From positions 1-64,000 of the forward strand of contig JAJTUP010000132.1 of NCBI GenBank assembly GCA_021399435.1: 64,000 nucleotides of DNA. Direction: 5' to 3'. Positions 40,873-51,484 of the stretch are shown piece by piece (position 1 is the stretch's first letter; every line of letters begins with the position of its first letter). The position numbers were made by a program, and so were the translations under genes. Under the pieces are notes generated by a model. It made no database searches, was not told where the DNA came from, and saw only the letters and a list, made by a program, of their open reading frames with translations. Source of the DNA: Diaporthe sp. PMI_573 (lineage: Eukaryota > Ascomycota > Sordariomycetes > Diaporthales > Diaporthaceae).

Positions 40873-42193
40873 AACGTTGACCTGCGTGGAGCGCGCGTGT
40901 TGTTCTGTCTTCTAGTTCGAAGAGATCTCCACAACATCTTCCGGAAAATCTCGGTGGGTTTCACAATAGGTGCAAGTACAGTGGCACCTCCATGGGCAAA
41001 CGCTCGTGTGTGGCAAAAACAAAAAGACAATAGATCGTGATCCGACCTGAAGAGAGTTTTGTTATGGACCACGCCCACGCACGGCCCAGGGAATTATTGG
41101 GTACGACTATATGTATACTGTACTCCTGTGCGCTGCTGGCACTGTGACGGGAATAGCAGTAAGAGCGACGTTCCTGAGGTAGGCACCTGTGATTGGTTGT
41201 CATGCTGCTTACGTGTTCCGGTAGCGGGAGGGGGCAATCAGTTTCAGCATGAAAAACGAGGTACAAAGGGACGCGAGCAAAAAGCTAGAACTTCCGTCCC
41301 GACAGTGCTCATCACCATTTCGACCGCCACGGACGCTTTCCCCCTTGAGCAAAAGCTGACCCACGCTGCATACAAGGGAGCACACGGCATAGGAACATCA
41401 ATACAACACAATACTGGAGTACGGGTAGACTCTGTAACTTTGTTTTGCTCATTGGGCCAGTAGCTACTCGGCAACAGCACGGACAGAACAGGAACAACAG
41501 GAAAAGAGGCGGGATTATCGTGAGTTGGCTTGCGTGAAGTCGGGTTTGCCGGCTTCAACGTCGAGCAGGGCCTGTAGGTCTATTGATAAATCCAAGATAG
41601 ATAGCAAAACATTAAGAATACAGTCCAGGCTAGGGCTGCTCTGCGCGCACCCAGCCACGAGCAATGTCCTCGCCGAGGCTGCCGTTGGGGAGGAAATACA
41701 CGCCAATACTGCCCGCCCCTCAGCAGGACGACCGCGGCAGGGGAAGAGAAGAGGATGGAAGCGCAGTGCAACCTGCAGGAGCACTTCCTCCGAAGAGGCA
41801 GAAGAGGGCGGGTCGTTTTGCGTGTAATGCCTGTCGATCTAAGAAATCCGCGGTATGGTTTATCACTTCTCTCTCCGTCGCTTGCTTTGTGGACGGATGG
41901 CTTCCGGCCTCGACCTCTTGAGGCCCCCGAGGTGGCGGCTCCTGATATGTAATGGGGCCCGACCATTGTATGTCTGGCATGTCTGAATAGATACAAACAA
42001 ACCCCGTGAGGGACTCCCTGGCCCCGCCAGCCCAGTGTCGGCGAGGCCAACACCAAGAGAAGACACTACTAGTATTTGTCGCGCCCTGCCTTCTGCAGTC
42101 TGCAGTCTGTCAGTCTGTCCAGTCTTGTCAGTCTGTCCAGTCTTGTCAGTCTGTCAGTCGGCACAGGCCGATCATGCTGTGGCAGACCGTCGC
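40873..42193. other. Unique spacer between the two Cryptons
   Basis: It contains no complete gene. A (T/C)CAGTCTGTC-type short tandem run lies at 42097-42157 (CAGTCTGTCAGTCTGTCCAG and CTTGTCAGTCTGTC units). The start of a zinc-cluster gene is at 41664-41851. The rest shows no recognisable feature. Confidence 0.6.
41664..41851 (+). pseudogene. First-exon remnant of a Zn(II)2Cys6 transcription factor
   Basis: From ATG 41664 the frame reads MSSPRLPLGRKYTPILPAP, an acidic/basic stretch, then KRQKRAGRFACNACRSKKSA. This is the first half of a Gal4-type zinc cluster (Cys-x2-Cys followed by RSKKSA). A GT splice donor follows at 41852, as in many genes of the family. The expected second half (Cys-Asp-Gly...Cys-x2-Cys) appears only as a blurred TGTGGACGGATGGCTTCCGG near 41888, frameshifted, and then stops. 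The rest of the gene is missing, so this is a dead fragment trapped between the two Cryptons. Confidence 0.45.
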
Positions 42194-42245
42194 GCTTATC
42201 GATGGTGCCCGCAATTACGTCGTAATTCGCTTAGACCACGTGACG

Positions 42246-42328
42246 ACTTATCCCCCGCAAAACGCAGCCCGTGAAATCGTATGCGCGACGCCTGATAAGT
42301 GCATTTGATAAGTCCCCCTCGACTTATC
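42246..42328. promoter_or_regulatory. Cluster of ACTTATC/GATAAGT motifs at the Crypton 5' end
   Basis: ACTTATC or its complement GATAAGT occurs at 42246, 42294, 42307 and 42322, within 83 bp, just upstream of the recombinase start. Others occur at 45205 and 45271 near the 3' end, besides the boundary GCTTATC copies. They could be recombinase-binding sites, since the boundary repeat contains the same CTTATC. They also fit the core of fungal GATA-factor sites (nitrogen regulation). The same cluster is mirrored at 40738-40820. Confidence 0.5.
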
Positions 42329-42387
42329 AAGGTCTCCAGCCTACCCAGCCCAGAAAAACACCACGTAGAAGGCCCCGATCGACCGAG

Positions 42388-44913
42388 ATGGCCGCCGACG
42401 ACTCGTACACGGCCGCGGACGAGCGCGCCCGTGCCGCCCGGAGGGCGGGCCTCCAGGCGAAGAAGGACGAACAGCCGGCGAACACGGCGCGGAGTTACGC
42501 GGCGAAGCAGCGGGAGTGGAAGGCGCGTCCCCCGGCCGGCCCCCCCTTCCCCCCCCCTTCCGCCCCTTTTTAAGTAGGGCCCCCTAGGCGGCTAACAGAC
42601 GAATACCTATAGGCCTGGTGCCATACACCCCGGGCTGCAGCAGACGGCTCGCTCTATAGCTGGCCCGACGGCGAGCTCGTAACGCCGGACAAGCTGGCGG
42701 CGTGGCTCAAAGAGGATATTCTCTCACGACGCGTAGCGCCGCCGCGGAAGAAGCCACGGGCGCGGGGTAGGGGTAAGGGCAAAGGCGAGGCCGCACAGCT
42801 ACGGCAACAGCTCGAACAGGAGCAGCTCGAGGCCGCGGCCCTGGCAGAGGCCGAAAGCCTGGCCGAAGCCCTGGAGGTTCCCCTGGCCGAGGCCGCCGAG
42901 CTGCTCGCGGACGACCGCGAGGGCTACGTGCCACCCACGGCCCTTGCGCCGGCTGCAGTAGACCTTACCGAGGGACCCCTGCTTATGAGGGGCACTCTCG
43001 ACGCCTATATCGCGGCCGTTATCGAGCTCTGGCGGCTCCAGGTGGCCCACGGCAACTCGAATACGGAGAACCCCCGGGGCGCCGCCGTACGAGGCTTCCT
43101 TGAGCAACGGGGCCGGCAGCGGGGGAGGCACGACCGTGCCTCGTTTAAAGACCGCGGAGCCGACGGGATCCAGGCCGGCTATTCCCCCGATGAATGGCTC
43201 CGGATCCAGGATCTCCTTCTCAGCGGGGCCGCGTATACGCCGCAAAATCTCCGTACGCGAGTCGACCTCCTCTTCGGCCACTACTACCTCTTACGAGGGG
43301 AGAACCGCCGTAAGATGGAGCTTGCAGACCTATCCCTACTCGACTATCCGCCTTCGGAAGGCCCGACCCCCTGTGGCTGCCTCGTCAGCCTTTTACGAGA
43401 CGGCAAGCTAAACAAGACGGCGAGGAAGGAGCTTATGGGCGCCCTCCGGCATAAGGATCCCTTATTCTGTACGCAGGGGGCCCTAGCACAGCTCTTCTTC
43501 TGGCGCTGGCACGTCGCCGGCGAGCCGCCCCCGTCCTTCCGGCGCCGTCAGGACTGGTATCGGATCAAGGTCCTCGTCGGACGGGACCGCGAGCAGGAGC
43601 TCTCGTACCCGACGCAGCTACAAGAGACCTGGCGTATCTTCGGCGCTGCCGGCCTTATCGCGTCGAAGAAGACACACCTCCCGCGCAGGGTAGGCGCCCA
43701 GGACGCGGAGACCCACGGCACGTCGCTCGCCCAGATCTCGCAGGCCGGCCGCTGGAACCAGAGCGTGCTCTGCCAGGCCTATCTTACGCACCTACCGCGC
43801 CAGTTCATGCGTATCGTCGCTGGCTTCTCGGCGTCCCCGGGGGACTGCTTCCTCGCGCGTGCGGCCCACGAACCCCCGTACGTCTTACAAAAGCAGCTCT
43901 GGCCGTGGATCGAGGAGTGGGAGCCCCGCTTTGAGGCACGCGCGCGCCGGCAATGCTGGGCAGAAGGCGGCCTCGACGACGACGACCTAGCCGCCGATGG
44001 CTTCCTTAAGCTGATGCGGCGCCTGCGTATAGTACTCTTACAGGACCTGGCTGTCTTACAGCCCCGCTACCCGTCGCTACCCTTCTTCGCCTACGCCCCT
44101 TTTAACGGGCCCGAGTGGGACGAGTTCGCCGTCGCCGTGCGGTCCGACGCGGTAGGGGCTACGGAGCCGTTAAGCCTGCTCGTACAACGCGCGCTGCCGG
44201 AGCTAAGCGGCGTCTTAGAGAGCACGCGCGAGGCCCTCTTACAGAATAGCCAGCGGCTCGCCATCCGGCTAGAGGCCCGGCTAGAGGGGATTCAGGGCGG
44301 CCTCGATGCCCTCCTCCAGGGCAAGGTGCCTATCACCTTTACCGGCTACTTCGGAGCCGGGCCAGCAGTGGCGCCGGCGCCGGCGACAGCTCCTACCTTG
44401 AATCTCAATACGGCTCCGGCCCCGGCCCCGGCCGCAGAGCCTCTGGCACCAGGTACGCCCGTCGTTACAGCCCTAGCTAGGGTCTTTACGGTGGGGGACG
44501 TCTGGAAGGAGTGGGAGGAAGGGATTGCAGGCCGGCCGGCCGTGCGGGTGCTGGAAGAGACGTGGGGAAGCCGCTGGCGCCCGGGGAACAGGGTCAGGGT
44601 GCAGTTCTGTCGCCGGAAGGTGATCTGGGACGAGCTCTTGGCCCGTACGGCGTCCGGTAAGAGCAAGGAGGAGGCCGTTGCAGAGCTGGAGCTCTTACGC
44701 GCCGGCCGGAGCTTGAACCGGCTCGTCGACGAGCTCAGACAGCGCCGCCGGCGAGGCCAGGGTCAGAGCCAGGGCCAGGACCAGATACGGGTACAGGTAG
44801 GGACCCCCGTGCCCGATGGCCCAGGCCCAGGCCCGGGACCAGGTCCGACTCGGGGCCAGGGCCATCGGGGGCGCCGGACCCGGCTAGGGAGGAGGCGGAC
44901 CGCTGTTCGTTGA
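42388..44913 (+). CDS. Crypton tyrosine recombinase with GCR1-type DNA-binding domain (copy 2)
   Basis: Exons 42388-42522 and 42613-44913 with a GC-AG intron 42523-42612, giving 811 codons, identical in translation to copy 1. ATG 42388 is chosen because the frame upstream overlaps the conserved element end. Residue landmarks are: N-terminal SYAAKQREWKAWCHTP (35-50), acidic Leu/Ala/Glu helix (90-145), first active-site Arg near 275, His/Arg of THLPRR near 400, GRW near 423, Tyr of AYLTHLP near 435, and GCR1_C about 670-750. The enzyme should join and cut DNA through a tyrosine without a TTAGGG- or TA-type target, but a family search is needed to name the catalytic residues exactly. Confidence 0.85.
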
Positions 44914-45284
44914 CGGTAAGCCGGCCGTGTAGTTGGGTCTTTATATATATATCTATTTAGAAGACGTATTTTTGAAGATTAAAGAGCCGTAGGATCAGTG
45001 CATTGTTATCTCGTAGTCCTTGCAGCGGAGCCTAGCCCCCCATCCCTTCCCGGCGCTACACACGCAAATATCTCGACGGCCAGTAGCCTATACGGCGCCG
45101 CTCCTGGACCAAACGCACCGTCGGAGTGCAGCAGTCCCCGAGGCCCCGGAACGGCCTCGATTGGGCCGCTGGCCGTCGAGATATTCGCGTGCGCGGCGGC
45201 GGGCACTTATCAGATGGTAGTTGTGTAATCGCATACGATTTCCCGAAATTACTCCGCAAAACGACCCCACGATAAGTTCTGCTT

Positions 45285-45569
45285 ATCACTTTCTTACACC
45301 GTTGTGGAAGAAAGCGGGCATCGAAGTATCGGCTGCCTAACCTCGACGCCTTCCAGTAGAATTCTTCGGTCATTTGGCTGCAGTATCCGCGCTGCAAATA
45401 CATATACTGATTAACTACTGATATAAACCGTCCCGTGGAGTCAGACTAACACTGCGGCAAGGTGGATGATGAATGGAGTCGCGAATTTTTACGTAGTTTT
45501 CTAGGTCACTAGCCATGACGGCCAAAGGACTAGATCTTCACTTATGCCACACCTAGAACTTAGTCTTCT
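45285..45569. other. Intergenic after Crypton copy 2
   Basis: Flanking host sequence up to the 3' end of the zinc-cluster regulator; nothing else is seen. Confidence 0.5.
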
Positions 45570-48500
45570 TCATTTATAATGTATTGCATCGGCAGCAGAG
45601 ACGGTACAGCACATGCTCGCGCCATAAAAGTCTCGCCTTCTGAATAGTTTATACCAGAAGACTATGGGCCGAGCCAACCACTTTCCTAGAGCCGTCACTG
45701 GATGTTGACGGAAGTGTGGTGCGACGGGAGTATTATATTTATCTCTTCCCCGTGCCTGTGATGTGTGCGGCCTGCGAAACGAACCTGACGAAGATGGAAA
45801 ATTGGGCAATCTTTCCTCCAAGCCTTCGAGGACGCGGAGGTCAACAGCCAGGCTGCTAGAGTCCTGGGCCACAATCTCGAACCAACCGATCGTTTTCCTA
45901 AAGAGCTGTCGCAGCTGACCTTCGTCGACAAAACTCCCCAGGAGTGGATCGTGATAAGCAGCAGTGAGCGTGATAAGGTTGCCCCATTGCCTATGGTCCA
46001 GTCAGTACTTCCAAGTTGACATGAGTGGGGTACGTTGGGCACATACGCGTGCGCTGTTCCAAAAACATTGGTGATAATGAAGCGTTTGTCTTCCAGACCG
46101 TGGAAAGCCACAGTACTCTTGATGACAGCATCGATTCCCTTTTTTGCATTTTCGAACACGACCTTGTCAATGAAACTGGGACTCCTCGCGTCGCTTCTTC
46201 CTGTAGCCCATCCGCCTCTGTCTTCGCTTGGGATGGCTCGCTCCGGGTCTTCCGAAGACGTATTGCTACGCTTATGCCCCATCTCCAGCACTGCCTTCAT
46301 CGATGGGCGGTAGGTGATGACGTTGGCCCCCCAGAATTTGGCCCTGATGCGTGCGGCCAAGATATCTTTTGCTGGCGGGCCGTTCCTGTCAAAATTATAC
46401 TCTCCTAGCCACAAAGTGCTGTTTTCCCCCAAGTCCTCTTCGATCTCGGCCAGGACTTCCTTCTGCATTTCAGCGTTAGGCTTGTTGTTGGGATCATAGA
46501 GAGAACCAGTGATTTTATTGAGCCGTTTCCGCAGGTAGAGCTGCGCAGCGTAGCTGTACACAACTGCATCTGAGAAGCCCAGCCTTTCTCGCAACACAAT
46601 GAGATCCGGGTACGGTAGGATGTCTTCGTATTGGAGAATTCCCGAAGGAGTAAGGTTCAACTCCGCGAGAATGTCACTGCGGCAGTCAGACGAACGGTCC
46701 AGCACGCTAGAGATCACAGCAGATCACTTACCTCTCTAATTGACAACAAGACCAGAAGGCGACGAGAAGCTTAGTGTCTATCACCACAGTCTTCTCTGGC
46801 TCGAGATTTACGTATGGCCCGGGATGTTTAAGTGCTTCGGCTGCCCGCGCGTCCTTCTTGTTTAATCGGTCTATGGATCTGTGGTTGTCAGTGGGCATTC
46901 TCCGCGGCAAGAGATTATACATTTGCTCACGGCTGAAGCTTGTCAATGATTGCCAAGCCTGCAAACCTGATGTGACGAAAGCTCGGTACCACGCGTCCGA
47001 GTTGGCCGTAATAGAGACAGGCAAGAATGTGGGCCTGGATGTAGTTCAGCTCGTAACTGCCGAAGTGGTTGCCCAAGATATCAGTCGCATAGGCGAAGTA
47101 CTCTAGACCGGGGATGATTTCATAGTTCTTCTTCGGTGGCCCAGGAGAGGCGGCACTTGTTGGTGCTTGCATTCCAGAAGCCTGCGCCGAAGAGCGTGGA
47201 CTGGCACCCGGGCGTTCCTGGTCCTTTGGCGAAGGCAATTCAGCCTGACCACGAGACTCTGAGAGAGCACGGGACGGGGGAGAGCCATGGTTTGGTGAGG
47301 TGATATTGCCATTTCGGACAAGCGTTGACCCCGAATTCGGTACCTCTTTCTCTGGCGGGTCTGGCAGCTTTCGGTCCCTCCACATGCAGACCTTGCCAAG
47401 CGCGAGAACAAGCAGGACCAATGCATGTTGGACAGAGCGTTGAGGTTTTGGCCTTTTTGGTGCTGGTCCAGGTTCTACATTGTTAGGCATAGGGGAACGT
47501 TTGCGTTTCTTGTCGTGTTCAAACGACGACTGAGCCGGCCTTTGCTGGTGGTTGGTGATTGCGGCAACCTGCTTGTGTTTTCCGGTACCATCTTGGTTGC
47601 TCGAGGTTTCGTCCAGGAATGTATAAATCATGGCGTTGAGGTCAGATGGAGGAATCAAGGGGTGCATATTCTGTATGTGTTTCTTGTAGGCGTTAACGTA
47701 AGCCTGGACCTTCGCTTGATCAAAGTCCAATTCGCCCTCGGAACGACTTTTGGCTCCCAAGTCGGCCGGGTAGACACCTAGGGAAGCAAGATCCCCGATT
47801 GCACCCCATGTTGTATCCGCCTGTGGGGATGGGTGATCGCCAACCGACGCATCGTCTGGTATGTCCATGTGCTCGTACGTAGAATCGCGGTCTGCTGCAC
47901 GCGAGTTCGTCCCTTCACCGCGCCCGAAAAGAGGTAATTCGCCGCGGTCTTCTTCGTATCGCTGTGGGTAGGACTCGATGTATTTGATGTGCTCGCGATC
48001 CAGCAGCGGCTTCACAAGCTTTCTGACAGCAGGCCACTTGAGAAGTTGTGCCGACGGAGTTGTGTGGTTGTAAGGGAATGGTGCCGGCAGCGGCTGAACT
48101 GGGATTCCGGGTGGTTCCTCGTACTCCTCTTCGTTCTCCAACGCTCGCATGCGTCTCGCCGCAGAATGTGGGTCCAGCGCGCCGTTCCCGATAGCGTCTG
48201 CTGGCGAGGAACAAAGTGTCTCTTCCACCTCCGCCATCGATTGTGGAGTCACTGCTCTCGGCTCTGCTTTAACATCCGCGTCCAGCTCTGGTGACCCCTG
48301 CATGCTATGAGAAGGTCCGGTTTGGATCGCACCCTTGAGCACCCGGATTGCAGATCTCACTTCGCCCAGACCAACAGTAAACTTCTCGTCATACGACTGC
48401 AACATGCTCTTCATGCCATCCAGTATGTCTTGCGTTGCCTTGTCTTGCCTATAGGCGCGTGGATTAGATAAACCGGGGCATCATCGCATAGAAGTAGACT

Positions 48501-49028
48501 GCACTCACTGCTTGGGGGCTGCATCGCGATATTGACAATTTATGTTTTTGTCAGTACAGTTTTTGCAGGGCTTGTTCTCGTCGCATTTTGCCTTAAACTG
48601 TCGACAGCTCTCACATGCCTACGTTTCTGTAAGCGGGCCGTTCAACTCGACTAGTGTGGCAGTTTTCGAAGACGTACCTGCGATGCCCTATGAGATTTCC
48701 GTTTGCTCGCGGTAGTGTACGTAGTGATGGGAGAGGGGCCGTCTGGCCCCATCGCCAGGGGGTACATTGGACTCTGGTCATACGGGGGAGGTGGTGGCTG
48801 AGGATGAGGCGGCAACGGTGTGGGAGGCGGAGGAGGATAGCTTTGATGCCGGTACATCTGCCCCGGACCGTTGTCGTAACTCATGTGCCTCCTCTCCTCC
48901 ATATGGCCCGGAGGATGAGGGCCAACATCCGGAGGGGGAGGCGGGAGAGTCTGCTCGGGGCCGTTGCCGGTGGAGTTGTGTCTGCGTAGCTGGGGCAGCG
49001 TGACGTCGTCGGATTCTCTCTTCACCAT
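45570..49028 (-). CDS. Zn(II)2Cys6 transcription factor with fungal MHR domain
   Basis: Read from ATG 49028 (MVKRESDDVTLPQLRRHNS). A Pro/His/Tyr-rich N-terminus runs into KRKSHRASQ and, across an intron, ACESCRQFKAKCDENKPCKN then CTDKNINCQYRD. This is a complete Cys6 cluster with C-x2-C-x6-C-x5-C-x2-C-x6-C spacing. A linker helix (DILDGMKSMLQSYDEKFTVG) and a long Ser/Pro-rich stretch follow. The fungal-specific domain (HILACLYYGQLGRVVPSFRH, then ARAAEALKHPGPYVNLEPEK, then AKFWGANVITYRPSMKAV) ends near QLRQLFRKTIGWFEIVAQDS and the stop at 45570. The frame is whole if the introns near 48640, 48500, 46925, 46725 and 45990-46050 are spliced. It should be a nuclear activator; its targets are unknown, though the enzyme genes at 30-37 kb are the nearest candidates. 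Confidence 0.8.
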
Positions 49029-49036
49029 AGACTCTG

Positions 49037-49300
49037 CACGGGAATGACACTGGTGAAACCGCTCACTTTTGTGTGGCGTTCAGCTACGGACAGGGCCTAG
49101 CGATAACATTGGCAGTCTAATCCACGGAATGACAATAGGTGAATCACTTGCTTGGTGGCGTTGAGTCCCCGGAGAAGCCCTCTCCTGACTAACATTGACC
49201 GTATCCTACGACCAGTCTCCCGGCCGCCCAGCGACAGAGTAGGTTAATGCACGGAATGATGCTGTTGAACTATTTGCTTTGGTGTGGCATTCAGCCCCTG
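49037..49300. repeat. Three imperfect ~50-bp repeats upstream of the zinc-cluster gene
   Basis: Copies start at 49037 (CACGGGAATGACACTGGTGA), 49123 (CACGGAATGACAATAGGTGA) and 49250 (CACGGAATGATGCTGTTGAA). Each continues to a GTGTGGCGTTCAGC-like end. The spacing is about 86 and 127 bp. They lie just upstream of the start codon on the promoter side, so they could be binding sites for a regulator, including the encoded factor itself, or a decayed tandem duplication. Confidence 0.6.
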
Positions 49301-50736
49301 AACGGGCCTCTTGGTGGCGTTTGGTGTCGAACACGCCCATGGCCCTTACTGGTGCAGTAAGATCACACGGTATCTTGCAGCTGTAATGTTAGGACACGGC
49401 GTTTGCTACGTCTGTGTAGCTAGTGTGATTGAGACGCGTTGCATTCCTAACACCCGGGGAATCCGGGCGGCGTTTGCCGTAGAAGTTCCAATTGGTGGGG
49501 AGGTTTGCCGAATGACAAGGTCAGCCTTAGTACTGGTTTCCTGGCATCGTTCGCCCGCAAGACATATCTCCTGCACGCCCTACGAAAGCTTATGGCTTGT
49601 CTGCGTAAACCTCCTTGCGCTGTCGGCCGAACATGCAGTCGATATTCATCTGTTCCGAATCCACGAATTTGGGAAGCGCTATAACTCGAGTTTCATTGCA
49701 ACTCTTGACTCCGCGGCCATAGGTTTCGATGCGCTCAAGGTAGACCGTCTTGGCTCGTGAATCAATACTGAGAGTGTCGACAGCCAGTTATCTCAACCCC
49801 TTTCACCCTTTACTTGTACAAGGCCTCAAGCACGGCCTAAAAAGATCGTGTGCACACAGTATAAATGTAAGGTGATATTGCTTCCTCATTTTCGAACTAG
49901 TGCACTCGGGGATGCAAAAATGCGATCCGCGGTGGCTACGTAGGGCCCAAAGCCACAATAGCCAGTGTGGAAAGAGCTTCGCTTTCCAAGCACATGCAGC
50001 TTCCAGTTAACGTTGGAGAGTGTTTGCTCCATGCTGGAAGGGCGGCGGAAAAGCAATGCTCTAGCAAATACCGTAGATGCCTAGTTTATCGCCTCTTACT
50101 GACCGGCCAACTTAACGCCGTGACACCTGCTCTTTTCTCTCGAATACTGGTGCCCTATCACCCGGCCTGCTCGCGCCGACGATAGGGCCCCAGGAACCAG
50201 GGTTAACTCAACTGGACCCTTGAATCGTTTTTAAACGTACCCGGTTCTCCGCTTAGAATGATTCCAGCGAGTGGAGCATCCGCCCGTGCACGCCGTTTTT
50301 CGACCTCCGGGACCCGGCGGTTTGGTTCCCTTAGCCTTAGCTACAAGGCGCTCTCCAGGATTGAGCAATTTGGATGCGACGGCAGCCAAAGGAGGTTAGG
50401 GCAATGTTGCTTCTCCATGCGGAGGAAATGAGGCTGAGCTATCATCTTGGAGGGCGACCGGGAGGCACGACCTCATGACCAATTGGACCTACAACCGGGA
50501 AAGCCACTCGGTGCCCCCAAGTTTTAGGAATGTAGCTAGCCGAATAGGGCCGCTGTCGCTTGCAAGCAAAGTGATGCCCCCCCCCCGGTCGGTATGTCAC
50601 GCTCCCGCACACCATACCAAAATTTAGTGGCAGACCTAGGCAATCAGCATATCCTCGGAACAACACCTCATCGTCATCGCCACCACCGCCTACGCCTAAA
50701 GTAAAGCTATCAGGATAGGGGGGCATCGCTGATGAA
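49301..50736. other. Gene-poor stretch
   Basis: Only short frames without family features are present (for example 49311-49760). A run of C lies near 50578-50587. Confidence 0.5.
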
Positions 50737-50845
50737 GTTAAAGCCCGCTGGATGTGTTGTTTTGGCCACATCTTGAACCTTATTGCCAAAGCCTTTCTCT
50801 TAGGCTTTGAGGCCGATGGCTCTAATAAAATTTCTTGGAGGTCAC
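50737..50845 (+). pseudogene. hAT transposase fragment, upstream part of a split relic
   Basis: The plus strand encodes RWMCCFGHILNLIAKAFLLG then FEAD. This is the same helical block seen in the other hATs of the window (RCMGHILNLVVKSLLFG, RCQGHIINLAAKAFL). The frame stops making sense at about 50845. The continuation of the same protein (WRKNSSV-KLHN...) reappears at 51485, so an intervening segment of about 640 bp separates the two halves. Confidence 0.6.
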
Positions 50846-51484
50846 GTGAGGATCGAGGGGATGATTATGTAATCAAGTAATAATAGTATAAAGATAAAAG
50901 TATTATTGTTGGATTTTTTTGGTTACTTGCTTTCTTGCTTATCTTGCTTATTCTCGAGAGAGGACCCGCTTATTTATAGCTTTAAAAGAGGGTCTATAGA
51001 ATATTCGAGAATTTATTAATTACTAATTACCAAGTAGTAATTAGTAATCTATTAGCTAATAATTAGCATATTATTACGTAATATAGAATTCCTTGGAAGT
51101 GGGTCGAATAGACTAGATCTAAAGAAGGTGGGTCGAGGCATATATATAGTTTCTGCCTACCCACTAGGTGGAAGGTTCTAGAAACCGGCTTACGTAAGCA
51201 GATTACGTAAGCATATATTATTAGCTTATATTATAGTATGGGTTATTAGTATACGAGATATATAGGTCTTAGCCCTATAGCCCTAATAATTAATAAGTTA
51301 TTAAAGAAAGAAATATTTTTATTTATTTTATTCTTTTTATTTTATTTCGGGGGTTTATTATATATAAGTAATATATATTATTATAATCCTTATTTTATTT
51401 AGTATTACGTAAGCACGTCTGATTACGTAATCTGGCTAATATACTTATAAAATTAACGTGGGCTATGCCGAAGCCAGCTTTTAG
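50846..51484. mobile_element. AT-rich insertion splitting a hAT relic
   Basis: This segment lies exactly between the two halves of one hAT reading frame, so it was inserted there. It is AT-rich with repeated TTACGTAAGC and TTACGTAATC motifs (51195-51225, 51410-51440) and AATTACTAATTACC runs. There is no coding frame, and I could not find terminal repeats or a target duplication. It could be a solo LTR or a MITE whose ends have been mutated. Confidence 0.4.

Larger units (their letters stand above)
37782..45284. repeat. 7.5-kb interrupted palindrome formed by two identical inverted Cryptons
   Basis: The arms are 37782-40872 and 42194-45284 (3091 bp each) around a 1321-bp unique spacer. The coordinate sum is constant (83066) at both outer and inner ends and at all open frames, so there is no indel between the arms. 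The encoded proteins are identical over their whole lengths, and the non-coding ends that I compared base by base match. The two genes diverge, 5' ends facing the spacer. Confidence 0.9.
42194..45284 (+). mobile_element. Crypton copy 2, full length, with 7-bp GCTTATC direct repeats
   Basis: The 5' edge reads ...GTCGC|GCTTATCGATGG, with GCTTATC at 42194-42200. The 3' edge reads AAGTTCT|GCTTATC|ACTTTC, with GCTTATC at 45281-45287. One copy of GCTTATC therefore lies at each end in the same orientation, as expected if integration of a circular intermediate occurs at a short shared core. Subterminal motifs shared by the two ends are CCGCAAAACG (42255 and 45254, direct) and GAAATCGTATGCG (42273) with its inverse CGCATACGATTTC (45230). 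Confidence 0.85.

Noticed and set aside
37782..45284. Crypton palindrome as a pure assembly artefact
   Set aside because: The outer flanks differ, the spacer is 1.3 kb of unique DNA, and the GCTTATC junctions differ by one base between copies, which a copied contig edge would not produce. Long reads are still the proper test.
37782..45284. Starship-type giant element with a DUF3435 captain
   Set aside because: Each element ends after its own recombinase gene (3.09 kb) and carries a GCR1_C domain, which fits a Crypton; there is no cargo inside the ends.
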